DNA of 64,000 nt, from the NCBI GenBank assembly GCA_024734555.1, contig JANPWX010000026.1, forward strand, positions 1,879,009 through 1,943,008, in the 5' to 3' direction. Position numbers and translations under genes: made by a program. Below, piece after piece: positions 63,161-64,000 of the stretch. The stretch comes from Trochalopteron elliotii. Lineage: Eukaryota; Chordata; Aves; Passeriformes; Leiothrichidae. The notes beneath the pieces were generated by a model. The model was not told the DNA's origin. It saw only the letters and a program-made list of their open reading frames with translations, and did no database searches. Positions within the stretch are counted from its first letter, which is position 1. Each line of letters opens with the position of its first letter.

Positions 63161-64000
63161 GTCTATTAATGACTCTGTGAAATAATCAGAAACACTTCGC
63201 AGAGTCATCAGGGCAGGGGAGAGGCTGCAGCCCCCAAAGCTGCTCTCAGGACCCTAGTGCCCAATTGCCAAAAAGAGTGATTTGAATAAAACTGACTTCA
63301 CCCATGGTGCAGATCCTTGTCCCAGCTTCTCTCTCCCTTCTAGGACAGCTCTTCCCTCCTGCTCCCAAGACAAAGTCTGCAGAAGATATAACCATTACAC
63401 ATAAAGAACATAAACACTACAACTTTCTCTAAGTTTTGACCACAAATCTAAGAGGATGTATTCTGTAAATATGAAATGGTCAGAGTTCAGCTTTCTCGAT
63501 CGCAGAAGTAGCCATTCCTCACAAAACCACATTTCCATGTGTTAATTTACTATTTGATAGAGCAATAAGCATCACTATGTGATTGTCTCTAAAATTTCCT
63601 AAAGATACAGATTGAATTGCAAGAAAAAGCACATATATTTCACAGACATCTTAATCTTGGTTTACTGTCACTTAAAAGCATAATTTATTCTTTCCTTAAT
63701 ATTATATCTTTAATCAGAATATGTATTTTTAAGTCTAGCTAAACAATAATTCAAAGAGAAAATGGGAACTACAGCTAAGAAGTACCTTGACAGTTCATGA
63801 GATAACGAAAAATAATATAATACTTTTCTATTTACCAGACTTGTCAAAACTGTCACCTCTACACTTATTACCATAATTCAATCAGAAAATCATAGTGTAC
63901 CAGCTTCTCACATTTAACAGCTAAATGAGTTCTTTATGGTTTTACACCTCATAATTACCTCAAGAATGTCCCCACACTGAAGCCCTTAAGATGAAGAAGA

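Larger units (their letters stand above)
49501..64000. other. Unique AT-rich stretch, no supported gene
   Basis: About 14.5 kb without a recognised gene or transposon. The largest open frame (51531-51944, plus, 137 codons) has no familiar motif. Blocks richer in G and C at 52470-53110, 54600-54920, 59260-59680 and 62990-63390 resemble nothing I can name. The last contains an AATAAA at about 63284 and could be a degraded LTR, but no termini or target duplication were found. Simple repeats are listed separately. Confidence 0.55.

Noticed and set aside
1..64000. A CRISPR array, operon or bacterial-type system
   Set aside because: There are no regularly spaced repeats, no dense coding and no Shine-Dalgarno-linked genes, and the repeats are those of a bird genome.

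Overview
This is a vertebrate nuclear window, almost certainly from a bird. It is AT-rich, has no dense gene packing on either strand, and carries a CR1 LINE copy of the type that dominates bird genomes (5500-6480), including its characteristic 3' end. It also holds three long-terminal-repeat remnants that I recognise from memory as avian endogenous retrovirus families. Two of these (38081 and 43502) are ones I associate mostly with Neoaves rather than chicken, so a neoavian bird is more likely; that last step is weak inference.

No protein-coding gene, rRNA, tRNA or CRISPR array can be supported. The longest open frames (about 130-157 codons) are near what chance gives in 64 kb of DNA this AT-rich, except the frame at 5763-6200, which is the decayed CR1 reverse-transcriptase tail. 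The window is best read as intergenic or deep-intronic DNA.

Layout: 1-5499 is AT-rich unique sequence with a CTCF-like motif near 1422. 5500-6480 is a 5'-truncated sense CR1. 6481-16059 is mostly unique, with a G+C-richer block (about 6900-8650), an A/C-only tract (10088-10223) and a second CTCF-like motif near 14424. 16066-16569 is an intact solo LTR on the minus strand, flanked by a perfect 6-bp target-site duplication. 16576-38080 is unique AT-rich DNA with a long (ATT)n microsatellite (18766-18851) and a 25-bp near-perfect palindrome (32344-32368). 38081-38250 and 43502-44003 are two older, truncated LTR relics. 46620-46920 is an ancient antisense CR1/L3-like LINE fragment and 49375-49500 is an antisense CR1 3' end. 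Between them lie two stretches that look like vertebrate conserved noncoding (enhancer-type) sequence, 45630-46150 and 48360-48600, the latter with an RFX X-box-like motif. 49501-64000 is unique sequence with simple repeats and one exact 20-bp tandem duplication (61644-61683).

Nothing here amounts to a new multi-gene system. The best-supported observations are the solo LTR with its intact duplication, the ancient antisense LINE fragment, the perfect-arm palindrome, and the enhancer-like blocks. Repeat-family names are from memory of consensus sequences, not from a database search.
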